From NCBI GenBank assembly GCA_029253325.1, contig JAQWZS010000078.1, forward strand, positions 1 to 19,937: a stretch of DNA of 19,937 nt. Reading direction: 5' to 3'. A model generated the notes under the pieces. The model worked only from the letters and a program-made list of their open reading frames with translations, made no database searches and was not told where the DNA came from. The position numbers and the translations under genes were made by a program. Within the stretch, counting starts at the first letter, position 1, and each line of letters opens with the position of its first letter. The stretch comes from Bacteroidia bacterium (GTDB lineage: Bacteria > Bacteroidota > Bacteroidia > NS11-12g > UBA9320). Positions 1-7,900 of the stretch are shown in pieces.

Positions 1-254
1 TAGATTATGAAGTCATTAAAAATCATGATTTATTGATAAATACTACTCCCTTAGGAACTTTCCCGTCCGTTGACGATTGTGTGGATGTTCCATATTCAGC
101 AATTACCTCAAAACATTTATGCTATGACTTAATATACAATCCAGTAGAAACGCTATTTCTAAGTAAATCAAAATTGAATGGAGCATTGACGGTAAATGGA
201 CTTGAGATGCTAAAAATACAAGCAGATAAATCATGGGAGGTGTGGAATAGTTGA
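1..254 (+). CDS. aroE: Shikimate dehydrogenase, C-terminal fragment (5' end outside window)
   Basis: The frame is open from base 3 to the TGA at 252-254, and bases 1-2 belong to the preceding codon. About 83 residues are visible. They match the C-terminal part of AroE, the NADPH-dependent shikimate-pathway enzyme that reduces 3-dehydroshikimate to shikimate in the cytosol. Family signatures seen are LINTTPLGT near the start, then DLIYNPVETLFL, and at the end NGLEMLKIQADKSWEVW. The last is the conserved NG-x-x-ML-x-x-QA helix that packs over the active site. A TTG at 33-35 is only an internal codon, because the homology continues upstream of it to the window edge. A lipoprotein gene starts 27 bases after the stop on the same strand. 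Identification is firm; the missing N-terminus is a window-edge effect, not a truncation. Confidence 0.93.
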   Translation, partial: DYEVIKNHDLLINTTPLGTFPSVDDCVDVPYSAITSKHLCYDLIYNPVETLFLSKSKLNGALTVNGLEMLKIQADKSWEVWNS

Positions 255-281
255 AATTTTAGTATCTTGCATGTTAATAAT

Positions 282-857
282 ATGAGAAAATTAAATATAA
301 TTCTTTTGCTAAGTCTTTTGATGCCGATAGTTCATAGTTGTAAAAAACCACCTCTACCTATTATTGAAGAAGGTAAAAATACAACAGATACAACTGGGAA
401 TAACGTTGGAGGCAACGGAGGTAGTGTTGAAGTTAGTCCATTTGTCGGGGAATGGGATTATACCAAAATTGATTTAACAAATGGTGTATTAACCTTTAGG
501 GGTCAGGAAGCTGGAACGTTCACAGGTAAGGGTTCAAATATTTCAGGGAATGTAACATTCAGTGAAAACCCAAACCGTTATACAACAGATTTAATTTTCA
601 GAGCCGATGTGGTGGCTGAGTTTGTTGGGCAACAGCAAAACTTTGAAATTCCTGTTGAGAGAGTTCAAACTCAAGGAACCTGGTCAGAAAATAATGGTAA
701 AATATCTTTAGTAGATGACAATGGAAATAATGTTCAGATTATCTCAAATACCAATTCGCAAATTGTATTTTCAGGAAATTTTACAGAACAAATTCCAATT
801 AATCAATCTGCTACCTTAGATGCGAACTCTGATGTTGTATTTACTATTGAAAAGTAA
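282..857 (+). CDS. Small lipoprotein, lipocalin-like beta fold suspected
   Basis: The product is 191 residues and begins at the ATG at 282 (MRKLNII). An in-frame TTG at 267 would only add five residues in front of the signal peptide. The N-terminus is a lipoprotein signal with a hydrophobic core (LLLSLLMP) and the lipobox-like VHSC, placing the lipidated cysteine at residue 20, followed by KKPP. A low-complexity linker rich in Thr, Asn and Gly (about residues 35-52) leads into a beta-rich domain that starts FVGEWDYT. That opening and the alternating polar/hydrophobic strands resemble small lipocalin-like domains of Bacteroidota lipoproteins. I do not recognise a specific family and assign no function. 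It follows aroE by 27 bases, so co-transcription is plausible, and it converges on bshA with only 3 bases between the stop codons. Confidence 0.8.
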   Translation: MRKLNIILLLSLLMPIVHSCKKPPLPIIEEGKNTTDTTGNNVGGNGGSVEVSPFVGEWDYTKIDLTNGVLTFRGQEAGTFTGKGSNISGNVTFSENPNRYTTDLIFRADVVAEFVGQQQNFEIPVERVQTQGTWSENNGKISLVDDNGNNVQIISNTNSQIVFSGNFTEQIPINQSATLDANSDVVFTIEK

Positions 858-860
858 AAT

Positions 861-1967
861 TTATTGATAAAGCTTCTCATAAATTGGGAGTATTGTATCC
901 AATTTGAATTTGAGTGAGTGCATTTTTGCAAGTGCCTTAAATTGACTTAAATTTTCCTCTTTTAATATGTGAAGTGCATCTTTTGCCATTTTATCAGTAT
1001 CTCCAACATCACTTGTAAATCCTGTTACTCCATCGATATTGACTTCTTTAAGCCCACCAGAGTTAGTACTTATTACAGGTACTTCACAAGCCATAGCTTC
1101 CAGAGCTGCAAGTCCAAAACTTTCAGTCTCGGATGGTATAATAAACAGATCGGCTATACTTAAGATTTCTTCAACAGCCTCTTGTTTCCCAAGAAATGTA
1201 ACATCTTTACACATGTCATAAGACATGCACTCCTTTTCTATGCTATTTCTTTCGGGTCCATCTCCTATAAAAAGCATTTTAGTAGGAATTTCTTTGGCAA
1301 TTTTTCTGAATACTTTGAGCACGTCAGGAACTCTTTTTACCTTTCTAAAATTCGAGGTATGTACAATAACTTTTTCGTTATTAGGTGCTATTATTTTTTT
1401 AAAGTGATCTTTAGGTTGTTTGTTGAATCTTTGGAAATCAATAAAATTTGGGACAACCTGTATATCTCCATCATAACTAAAATTTTCATAGGTTTCTAAT
1501 TTGAGGCTGTTTGATACAGCTGTAACTACATCACTTTCAATCAATGAATGACTTACCACGGGCTCAAAACTTTTATCTTTTCCTACAAGTGTGATGTCGG
1601 TCCCATGTAATGTTGTCACGATTTTAATTTTTATACCGATTCTTTTAAGAATATTTTTAGCCATAACAGCAGCAGCAGCATGAGGTATTGCATAGTGAAC
1701 ATGAAGAACATCCAGATTGTGAGTTTTGGCTACATCAACTATTTTGCTTGTAAGAGCTGTTTCATAGGGGGCGTATTTAAATAAAGGATAATTGTTGAAA
1801 CGAACTTCATGAAAGAATAAGTTCTCATTGAATGCATCGAGCCTTACAGGTTGATTATAAGATATAAAGTGAATTTTATGACCTTTTTCAGCCAGTGCTT
1901 TACCTAATTCTGTTGCAATAACGCCACTACCGCCATACGTCGGGTAACAAAGTATACCAATGTTCAT
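861..1967 (-). CDS. bshA: N-acetyl-alpha-D-glucosaminyl L-malate synthase (bacillithiol biosynthesis)
   Basis: This 368-residue GT4-family, GT-B-fold glycosyltransferase catalyses the first step of bacillithiol synthesis, transferring GlcNAc from UDP-GlcNAc to L-malate in the cytosol. The N-terminal glycine-rich loop is YPTYGGSGVIATELG (residues 8-22), the HVHYAIPHA segment is at 89-97 and TTLHGTDITLVGKD at 118-131. The C-terminal nucleotide-sugar site is PSETESFGLAALEAMA (278-293), with the E-x7-E pair at E282 and E290, followed by NSGGLKE. The start pattern MNIGILCYPTYGGSG and the length are typical of BshA rather than of generic GT4 enzymes. The start is the ATG at 1967. The gene lies 58 bases after metH on the same strand, with a long palindrome in between. 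Both genes touch sulfur metabolism: bacillithiol is built from cysteine and methionine from homocysteine. Confidence 0.93.
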   Translation of the reverse strand: MNIGILCYPTYGGSGVIATELGKALAEKGHKIHFISYNQPVRLDAFNENLFFHEVRFNNYPLFKYAPYETALTSKIVDVAKTHNLDVLHVHYAIPHAAAAVMAKNILKRIGIKIKIVTTLHGTDITLVGKDKSFEPVVSHSLIESDVVTAVSNSLKLETYENFSYDGDIQVVPNFIDFQRFNKQPKDHFKKIIAPNNEKVIVHTSNFRKVKRVPDVLKVFRKIAKEIPTKMLFIGDGPERNSIEKECMSYDMCKDVTFLGKQEAVEEILSIADLFIIPSETESFGLAALEAMACEVPVISTNSGGLKEVNIDGVTGFTSDVGDTDKMAKDALHILKEENLSQFKALAKMHSLKFKLDTILPIYEKLYQ

Positions 1968-2000
1968 TATTTGTTTTTACAAAGATGCAAGTATGCAATT

Positions 2001-2024
2001 TAACTACCTAATATTAGGTAGTTA
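2001..2024. repeat. 24-bp perfect palindrome between metH and bshA
   Basis: The half-site is TAACTACCTAAT, immediately followed by its exact reverse complement, with no spacer. It begins one base after the metH stop codon (TAA at 2028-2026) and ends 33 bases before the bshA start codon. As RNA it could fold into a hairpin of up to 10 base pairs with a 4-base loop. However, it is AT-rich and is not followed by a U-run on the minus strand (the next bases are AATTGCATAC), so it is a poor intrinsic terminator. As DNA it has the symmetry of an operator for a dimeric regulator of bshA. Either role is inference. Confidence 0.75.
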
Positions 2025-2025
2025 T

Positions 2026-4683
2026 TTATAGTAGGTTTGGGCTTAGCCATTTTTTAGCATATTCGAAAGAAACATTTTTACGCTGAGCGTAATTTTTTAA
2101 TTGATCCTCTCCAATTTTTCCTACAGCAAAATATTTACTTTTTGGATGTGAAAAATAGAATCCAGATACAGCAGCGGTTGGGTACATAGCGTAACTTTCA
2201 GTTAGACTAATACCCGTACGATTCTCAACGTCAAGTAAATCCCATAGTTTTCCCTTCTCGGTATGATCAGGACATGCAGGATATCCAGGTGCAGGTCGGA
2301 TACCCTGATACTTTTCGCGTATCAGCAGTTCGTTATCTAATTTTTCATCAGAAGCATAACCCCACATTTTTTTCCGAACATACTCATGCAAGTATTCCGC
2401 AAATGCTTCTGCAAGTCGATCAGCGATAGCTTTTACTAAAATTGAATTATAGTCATCTTGATCCTTTTCATATTTTTCTACGATACCTTCAATTCCGATT
2501 CCAGTGGTTACGGCAAATGCTCCTAAGTAATCTTCTTTACCAGCATTTTTTGGAGCTATAAAGTCAGCTAGAGAAAGATTTGGGATGTTGTTACCCATTT
2601 TTCTTTGTTGACGAAGACAATTGAAAGTTACCTGATTTTCAGGGAGTATAATATCTCCTTGATCTTCAAAAGCTTCAAAAATTCCGACAATACCATTAGC
2701 TCTAAGGATTTTTTTAGAAATTAGTTTATCAAGCATCTTTTGAGCATCCTCAAATAACTTTTTTGCCTCTTCACCTACATATACATCTTCAAAAATATTA
2801 GGATATTTACCTTTGAGCTCCCAAGTAGAAAAGAAAGGGGTCCAATCGATATAGTTTCTCAGCTTTGATAAATCAAAGTCTTTTACTATTTCAATTCCAG
2901 TTTTATTTGGTTTAGGAGGAGTGTAATTATTCCAGTTCAGTATAGGTTTGTTGTTCAAACATTCATTGAATGAAAGGATCTTTTTTTCAGATTGTCGAGC
3001 TGCATGTTGAATGGCAAGTTGATCATATTCGGATTTAATTTGAGTCGTAAAGTTTTCATGTGTTTTTGCACTAATGAGTTGACCAGCGACTGGTACTGAT
3101 CGAGAGGCATCCAATACATGGATTACTGGTCCAGAATACTTTGGAGCAACTTTAACAGCTGTATGCATTCGAGAGGTTGTTGCACCACCAATTAAGACTG
3201 GTATTTTCAAAGATCTTCTCTCCATTTCGCTAGCGATATTGATCATTTCTTCTAAACTTGGAGTGATTAAACCGCTTAGTCCAATGATATCTACATTTTG
3301 CTCAATTGCAGCATCAATAATTTTAGAAGTTGGCACCATGACGCCAAGATCAATTATTTGGTAGTTATTACATGCTAAAACTACTCCAACAATATTTTTA
3401 CCAATATCATGAACATCTCCTTTTACGGTTGCTAATAATATTTTTCCTTGGGTGTTTCCTTCACTTTTTTCAGCTTCTAGATAAGGTTGTAAGTATGCTA
3501 CGGATTTTTTCATTACCCGTGCACTTTTGACTACTTGAGGTAAGAACATTTTCCCACTACCAAATAAATCTCCAACTACACTCATTCCAGCCATAAGTGG
3601 ACCTTCTATAACCTCTATAGGTTTGTTAAGTTGGTGTCGAACTTCTTCTGTATCTTCTTCAATATATTCTGTTATTCCTTTTATGAGTGAATGTTTTAAT
3701 CGCTCGTAAACATTTTCATCTCTCCAACTTAGGTCTTGAACAATTTTTTTACCATCTCCTTTTACAACTTCAGCAAGAGCAATTAAATTTTCAGTTGCAT
3801 CTTCATGTCGATTTAGAAGAACATCTTCAACTGCTTCTAGAACATTCTTTGGTAATTCTTCGTACACTTCAATCATACCCGCATTAACAATCCCCATATC
3901 TAAGCCAGCTTTAATAGCATGATATAGAAAAGCCGAATGCATCGCTTCTCGAATAATGTTATTCCCTCTAAAACTGAACGAGATGTTGCTTATACCTCCA
4001 CTTACCTTAGCAAAAGGTAAATTTTCTTTTATCCAACGCGTTGCTTTAATAAAATCTACAGCATAGTTATTGTGTTCTTCAATGCCAGTAGCAACAGTTA
4101 AAATATTGGGATCAAATATGATATCTTGAGGAGGGAATTGAACTTCATTAACAAGTATATTGTAGCTACGTTGACATATATCAATTCTTTTTTCTAAAGT
4201 ATCTGCTTGTCCATTTTCGTCGAAAGCCATTACTACTGCTGCAGCTCCAAACCATTTAATCTTTTTTGCTCTTTTGATAAATTCTTCTTTGCCATCTTTA
4301 AGGCTAATTGAATTTACGATTCCTTTACCTTGTATAACCTTAAGTCCTGCTTCGATAATTTCCCACTTACTTGAATCAATCATTACAGGAACTCTAGAAA
4401 TATCTGGTTCAGCAGCAATAAGATTTAGAAATTTTATCATTGCAGCTTTACCATCCAGCATTCCCTCATCCATATTAACATCAATAATTTGAGCCCCATT
4501 TTCCACTTGTTGGCGAGCTACATGAATGGCTTCATCATATTGATTATTTAAAATAAGCCGAGCAAACTTCTTAGAACCTGTAATATTGGTACGTTCACCA
4601 ATATTAACGAAGTTGATATTGGGAGACTTGACTAAAGGTTCCAAACCACTTAAACGAAGGTAATTTTCTAATTGTCTAATCAT
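2026..4683 (-). CDS. metH: Cobalamin-dependent methionine synthase, C-terminal (pterin/B12/activation) subunit
   Basis: The 885-residue product contains the folate-binding, cobalamin-binding and reactivation modules of MetH but no homocysteine-binding domain. It starts directly in the pterin-binding barrel (FVNIGERTNITGS, about residues 25-37; IDVNMDEGMLDG, about 67-78). The cap follows at about 280-400. The cobalamin domain carries DVHDIGKN (D423, H425, G428; His is the lower cobalt ligand), GLSGLITPSL (about 468-477) and GGATTSRMHTA (about 499-509). The SAM-binding activation domain has RPAPGYPACPDH (about 796-807). Full-length MetH is about 1,200 residues. In many Bacteroidota the homocysteine module is a separate gene, and none lies next to this one here. 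The start is the ATG at 4683; a TTG at 4707 is in frame but only adds eight hydrophobic residues with no family match. A SAM-I riboswitch lies directly upstream. Confidence 0.93.
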   Translation of the reverse strand: MIRQLENYLRLSGLEPLVKSPNINFVNIGERTNITGSKKFARLILNNQYDEAIHVARQQVENGAQIIDVNMDEGMLDGKAAMIKFLNLIAAEPDISRVPVMIDSSKWEIIEAGLKVIQGKGIVNSISLKDGKEEFIKRAKKIKWFGAAAVVMAFDENGQADTLEKRIDICQRSYNILVNEVQFPPQDIIFDPNILTVATGIEEHNNYAVDFIKATRWIKENLPFAKVSGGISNISFSFRGNNIIREAMHSAFLYHAIKAGLDMGIVNAGMIEVYEELPKNVLEAVEDVLLNRHEDATENLIALAEVVKGDGKKIVQDLSWRDENVYERLKHSLIKGITEYIEEDTEEVRHQLNKPIEVIEGPLMAGMSVVGDLFGSGKMFLPQVVKSARVMKKSVAYLQPYLEAEKSEGNTQGKILLATVKGDVHDIGKNIVGVVLACNNYQIIDLGVMVPTSKIIDAAIEQNVDIIGLSGLITPSLEEMINIASEMERRSLKIPVLIGGATTSRMHTAVKVAPKYSGPVIHVLDASRSVPVAGQLISAKTHENFTTQIKSEYDQLAIQHAARQSEKKILSFNECLNNKPILNWNNYTPPKPNKTGIEIVKDFDLSKLRNYIDWTPFFSTWELKGKYPNIFEDVYVGEEAKKLFEDAQKMLDKLISKKILRANGIVGIFEAFEDQGDIILPENQVTFNCLRQQRKMGNNIPNLSLADFIAPKNAGKEDYLGAFAVTTGIGIEGIVEKYEKDQDDYNSILVKAIADRLAEAFAEYLHEYVRKKMWGYASDEKLDNELLIREKYQGIRPAPGYPACPDHTEKGKLWDLLDVENRTGISLTESYAMYPTAAVSGFYFSHPKSKYFAVGKIGEDQLKNYAQRKNVSFEYAKKWLSPNLL

Positions 4684-4717
4684 AAGGATTAAAATAAGTG
4701 AGTACAACTAGGATCAT
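4676..4717 (-). other. Possible 13-codon upstream ORF overlapping the metH start
   Basis: On the minus strand an ATG at 4717 opens a 13-residue reading frame (MILVVLTYFNPYD). It stops at TAG (4678-4676), so it overlaps the first 8 bases of metH in another frame. Its start codon lies in the loop between the two arms of the alternative stem downstream of the riboswitch aptamer. It could couple translation to metH or be chance: short ORFs are frequent, and I see no Shine-Dalgarno sequence. Confidence 0.2.
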
Positions 4718-4723
4718 AGAACA

Positions 4724-4827
4724 CTTATCTTCTCCCAATTAGCGGGATAGGATGTAGCACCTTGATATTCTAATACTCAGGTTGCCAAGACGTCTATGGG
4801 CCTAATCCCTCAGTCTTTCTAAATAAG
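4724..4827 (-). promoter_or_regulatory. SAM-I (S-box) riboswitch controlling metH
   Basis: The minus strand carries the S-box core in order: GAGGGATTAGGCCC (4811-4798), CTTGGCAACC (4789-4780) and AAGGTGCTACATCC (4763-4750). A small P4 hairpin (TCCC, loop, GGGA) follows. The ends close as P1, CTTATTT (4827-4821) with AGATAAG (4730-4724), which is 7 pairs including one G-U. This aptamer class binds S-adenosylmethionine and usually switches methionine-synthesis genes off when SAM is abundant, which suits the metH that starts 40 bases downstream. The P1 3' strand can instead pair with CACTTATTT (4700-4692), giving a 9-pair competing stem (AGATAAGTG with CACTTATTT) just before the start codon. No U-tract terminator is present, so control is more likely at translation. 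The sign of the switch is not settled by the sequence. Confidence 0.93.
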
Positions 4828-4832
4828 CACTG

Positions 4833-4859
4833 CAAATCAACATAATTTATTTTACATTA
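4833..4859 (-). promoter_or_regulatory. Candidate promoter for riboswitch-metH transcript
   Basis: The minus-strand sequence TTGATTTG (4840-4833) differs by one base from the Bacteroidota -7 consensus TAnnTTTG. A TTGG about 21 bases further upstream approximates the -33 TTTG. The transcript would then begin near 4827, exactly where the riboswitch P1 helix begins, and that agreement is the main support. Both boxes are imperfect, so this is only a candidate. Confidence 0.3.
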
Positions 4860-4870
4860 ATCCAATAAAT

Positions 4871-4903
4871 AAAAAAACCATTCGCATTGCGAATGGTTTT
4901 TTT
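4871..4903 (-). terminator. Strong bidirectional intrinsic terminator
   Basis: An 8-bp stem CCATTCGC / GCGAATGG (4878-4885 with 4889-4896) has a 3-base loop. It is flanked by seven A on the left and seven T on the right, so it ends in a U-run on either strand. It lies 20 bases beyond the stop codon of the giant PKD protein and so ends that minus-strand transcript before the metH riboswitch. Use on the plus strand is possible but has no gene to serve. Confidence 0.9.
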
Positions 4904-4923
4904 ATTTGATATAGAATTGTTAG

Positions 4924-7900
4924 CTATTCTCTAATTAAATCTACAGAGCCTTCTATAGGTCCTTTTCCTTCATTCTTCTCTCCAAACTTAAATGTATAGT
5001 TTATGATATAGAAGTATGTGCCTTCAGGACACTCATCACCAGTATTATTAACTCTACCATTCCATGAGTAATTAATGTCTGTAGATTCAAAGACAGACTC
5101 ACCCCAACGATTGAAGATTTTAATTCCGTATTCATCAAGGCTTTCACCTTCAATCACGAATTCAGTATTCTTGTCATCTCCACTGTTTGGAGTGAACACG
5201 TTATATGGTACAAGTCGTCTTAGGAAGGTATTAGATACTGTTTGACAGGTATCATCTTCGCAACCCTCAGAGCTAATAGCTGTCAGACATACTTGATAAA
5301 CACCTTTGCGTTCATCCCAATTATAACAAGGATCTGTCTCTTCACTTGAGCCATCTGGTTCAGGATCTGTCTCTTCAAATGTCCATTTGTAGCTTGTTGC
5401 TCCTGTGGAAGTATTAGTGAAACAGAATTCTGGTCTTGCAGAGCTATCGATATCAAAACTTGCTTTAACATCAACTACTCTGACTTTTATCGTATCTCTA
5501 TCCCAACATCTAGGTAATTCATCATATTCAGGAGCTAAGATAACTTCATATACACCAGATTCCGGATATGAATAGGTAACGGTTGTGTCTGGAACATTTT
5601 CGTTAATCTCGTCATTATTATATCCCATTAACCATTTTAATCGAATATATCGTTCATCTATGGTTCCTGTAAATGTGATAGGATCATCTGGACAAACTAT
5701 GGTGTCAGATGCACTAATTTTCACATCAGGTCTTGGATTTACAATGACGATAATTCGACGTTGAATTAATAGGTCAGGATTTGTATCTGGGAAAATCCTA
5801 GAGCAACGATTACCCGTACCTGGAATTTCATCCTCTTGTATTAAGAATAACTCATAAGTGCCAGGGGTTGTATAAACATGACCAAATACAGAGTCTATAT
5901 CACCAGGAGGGTCATTGCTTCCATCTCCCCAAATGATTTGGAATTTAGGATTATTTACATCTCCTTGACTTGTATTTTTTAGATTAACCAAATCATTCAC
6001 GCAGATAACAGCGGTATCATTAGTATTCCATACATCATTGTCAAATTCAAATCGAGGTTGAGGTCCAGGAATATAAATTTGTCGTTTAATGCTGTCAATA
6101 CAGCCTAGTTGTGTAGTGACGATTAGTGTTACAGTGTAAGTTCCACCAGATGTGTAGTTATGAGATGGGTTTTGAAGGATACTTTTTCTTGTTCCGTCAC
6201 CGAAATTCCATTCCCATGCAATGATTTTTTCACAAGACAAGTCGGTTCCATTGGTACAAGTATCTTTTGCAGCACATGGATCAACAACTGAAGTAGTGTC
6301 TTGGAAGTTTATAATGGACGCACAATTAACAATAGCACTTCCAAAATCAAATCCAGGAATCACTTTAGATACATAAGCTGTTAGTAAAGTAGTATCCGTA
6401 CAACCAATACTATCTTCTGCTACAATTGTAATCGTGTATTCTCCTGGTTCAGTATATGTGTGGTTAAGTATGATAGAACGAGTGCTATCAAATCGACCAT
6501 CGTTAATATCCCAATCTGCTCGATAAGTTTCCTCATTTGTGATATACCGTGTTTGCCATAGAGGGAAATCGTGAATAGGATAGGTGAATGGATCTTGTTG
6601 ACCATATTGGTAATACCTTAAAGAATCTTCAATGACAAGATTTAGACCCTGACATAAATTCTCATTACTTACCCAGAAGTCATTATAGAAACCTACATTT
6701 AAAAGTTTTGTAGATCTTGCTTCACAACCTGGAGTACTATTCAAGAACAACGATGGGCCCATTGGACCACTACCATTTTTGTATATGGTGTCTCTAACTC
6801 CTGGATTACATTCGTCAGGGTTAGTAATTACTGGATATTTGTAAATGTGTCTATAAAGGCCAGTCAGCATATCTTTTCTGCCATCAAAGTTTGTATCTAA
6901 CATGAGGGTATCAAATCCTTGCATAGATGAGTCTCTGAAGTGTAAGATATGTTGCGTTTCAATTTGAACATTTGGAGTTACACTTGTGTCAGTACGATAA
7001 ATTTTATCACCTACACGCGTTACACCCCACTCACCAGTTTTGTCAGAATAAACTTCTTTACCGAACTGGAATAAAGCACTTATGCCAGTGGTATCTAGAC
7101 AACCAAAAGTACCGTCTCCTAAATAGTATGGAATATCTTCTGCGGGTATTTCATTGTAGTTTAGGTTCAATAATTGTTCAAAGGCATCTTTAATTAGTCG
7201 GTCGGTGTTTGTTTTGATAGCTACGACCTTCCAGTCTTTAATGATTGATGTGACAATCGTATCTAGTAATTCCTCACCTAACACATCAGTGATGTTTCTA
7301 CGAACTACATAGTTATATAGCCAGTCCTCGCCATTATAAACGATATCTTTATCATTTCTATTTGGTCTTGGACCAGTGTATGGTTTATAATATTGGAATT
7401 CTTCTACATAAATTGATAGGTTAGGTCCTTTCCCTAGACCTTGGTAACCCCAAGCCCAACGAAGTGTTTTGATACTATCTTGAATTGGGTTAGTAATTCT
7501 GTAATATGCAGTATCTCCGGGACACATATAATATTGCAAAGGAGCAGTGTTAATAGGTGTTGGATACACAATATCAAAACTAGCGTCGAGAGGTAATATT
7601 CTAAATAAATCTGGGTAGTAGAATGTATCTAAACATGCTGGAGGTCCACCATTTGGATCAGGTTTACCGTTTCCAACAATTAATCCCAAGGCGAAAGACC
7701 CAATTGGATTTCTTGCATATGGATTACCTATTTGACCTGGTGTGTATCCTTTCACAAATTGAGTGCCTCGATTACCAACAAGATCATATGGTAAACCAAA
7801 TGGTATCGGGCTACCCGGTGGAGGAGGAGCCAATAGACCAGCATTGAATGGAATAAAGGCATTTGGATCAGCGAAGGTATCTAAGTTTGCAGCAAACCAT

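Noticed and set aside
33..254. A 73-residue ORF starting at TTG 33
   Set aside because: The frame is open to the window edge and AroE homology continues upstream of this codon; it is the tail of a longer gene.
2026..4683. metH as a truncated pseudogene
   Set aside because: All three C-terminal modules have intact motifs and the gene has its own riboswitch; stand-alone C-terminal MetH is a known form.
4684..4707. An N-terminal extension of MetH from TTG 4707
   Set aside because: It adds eight hydrophobic residues with no family match and lies in the riboswitch expression platform; ATG 4683 is better.
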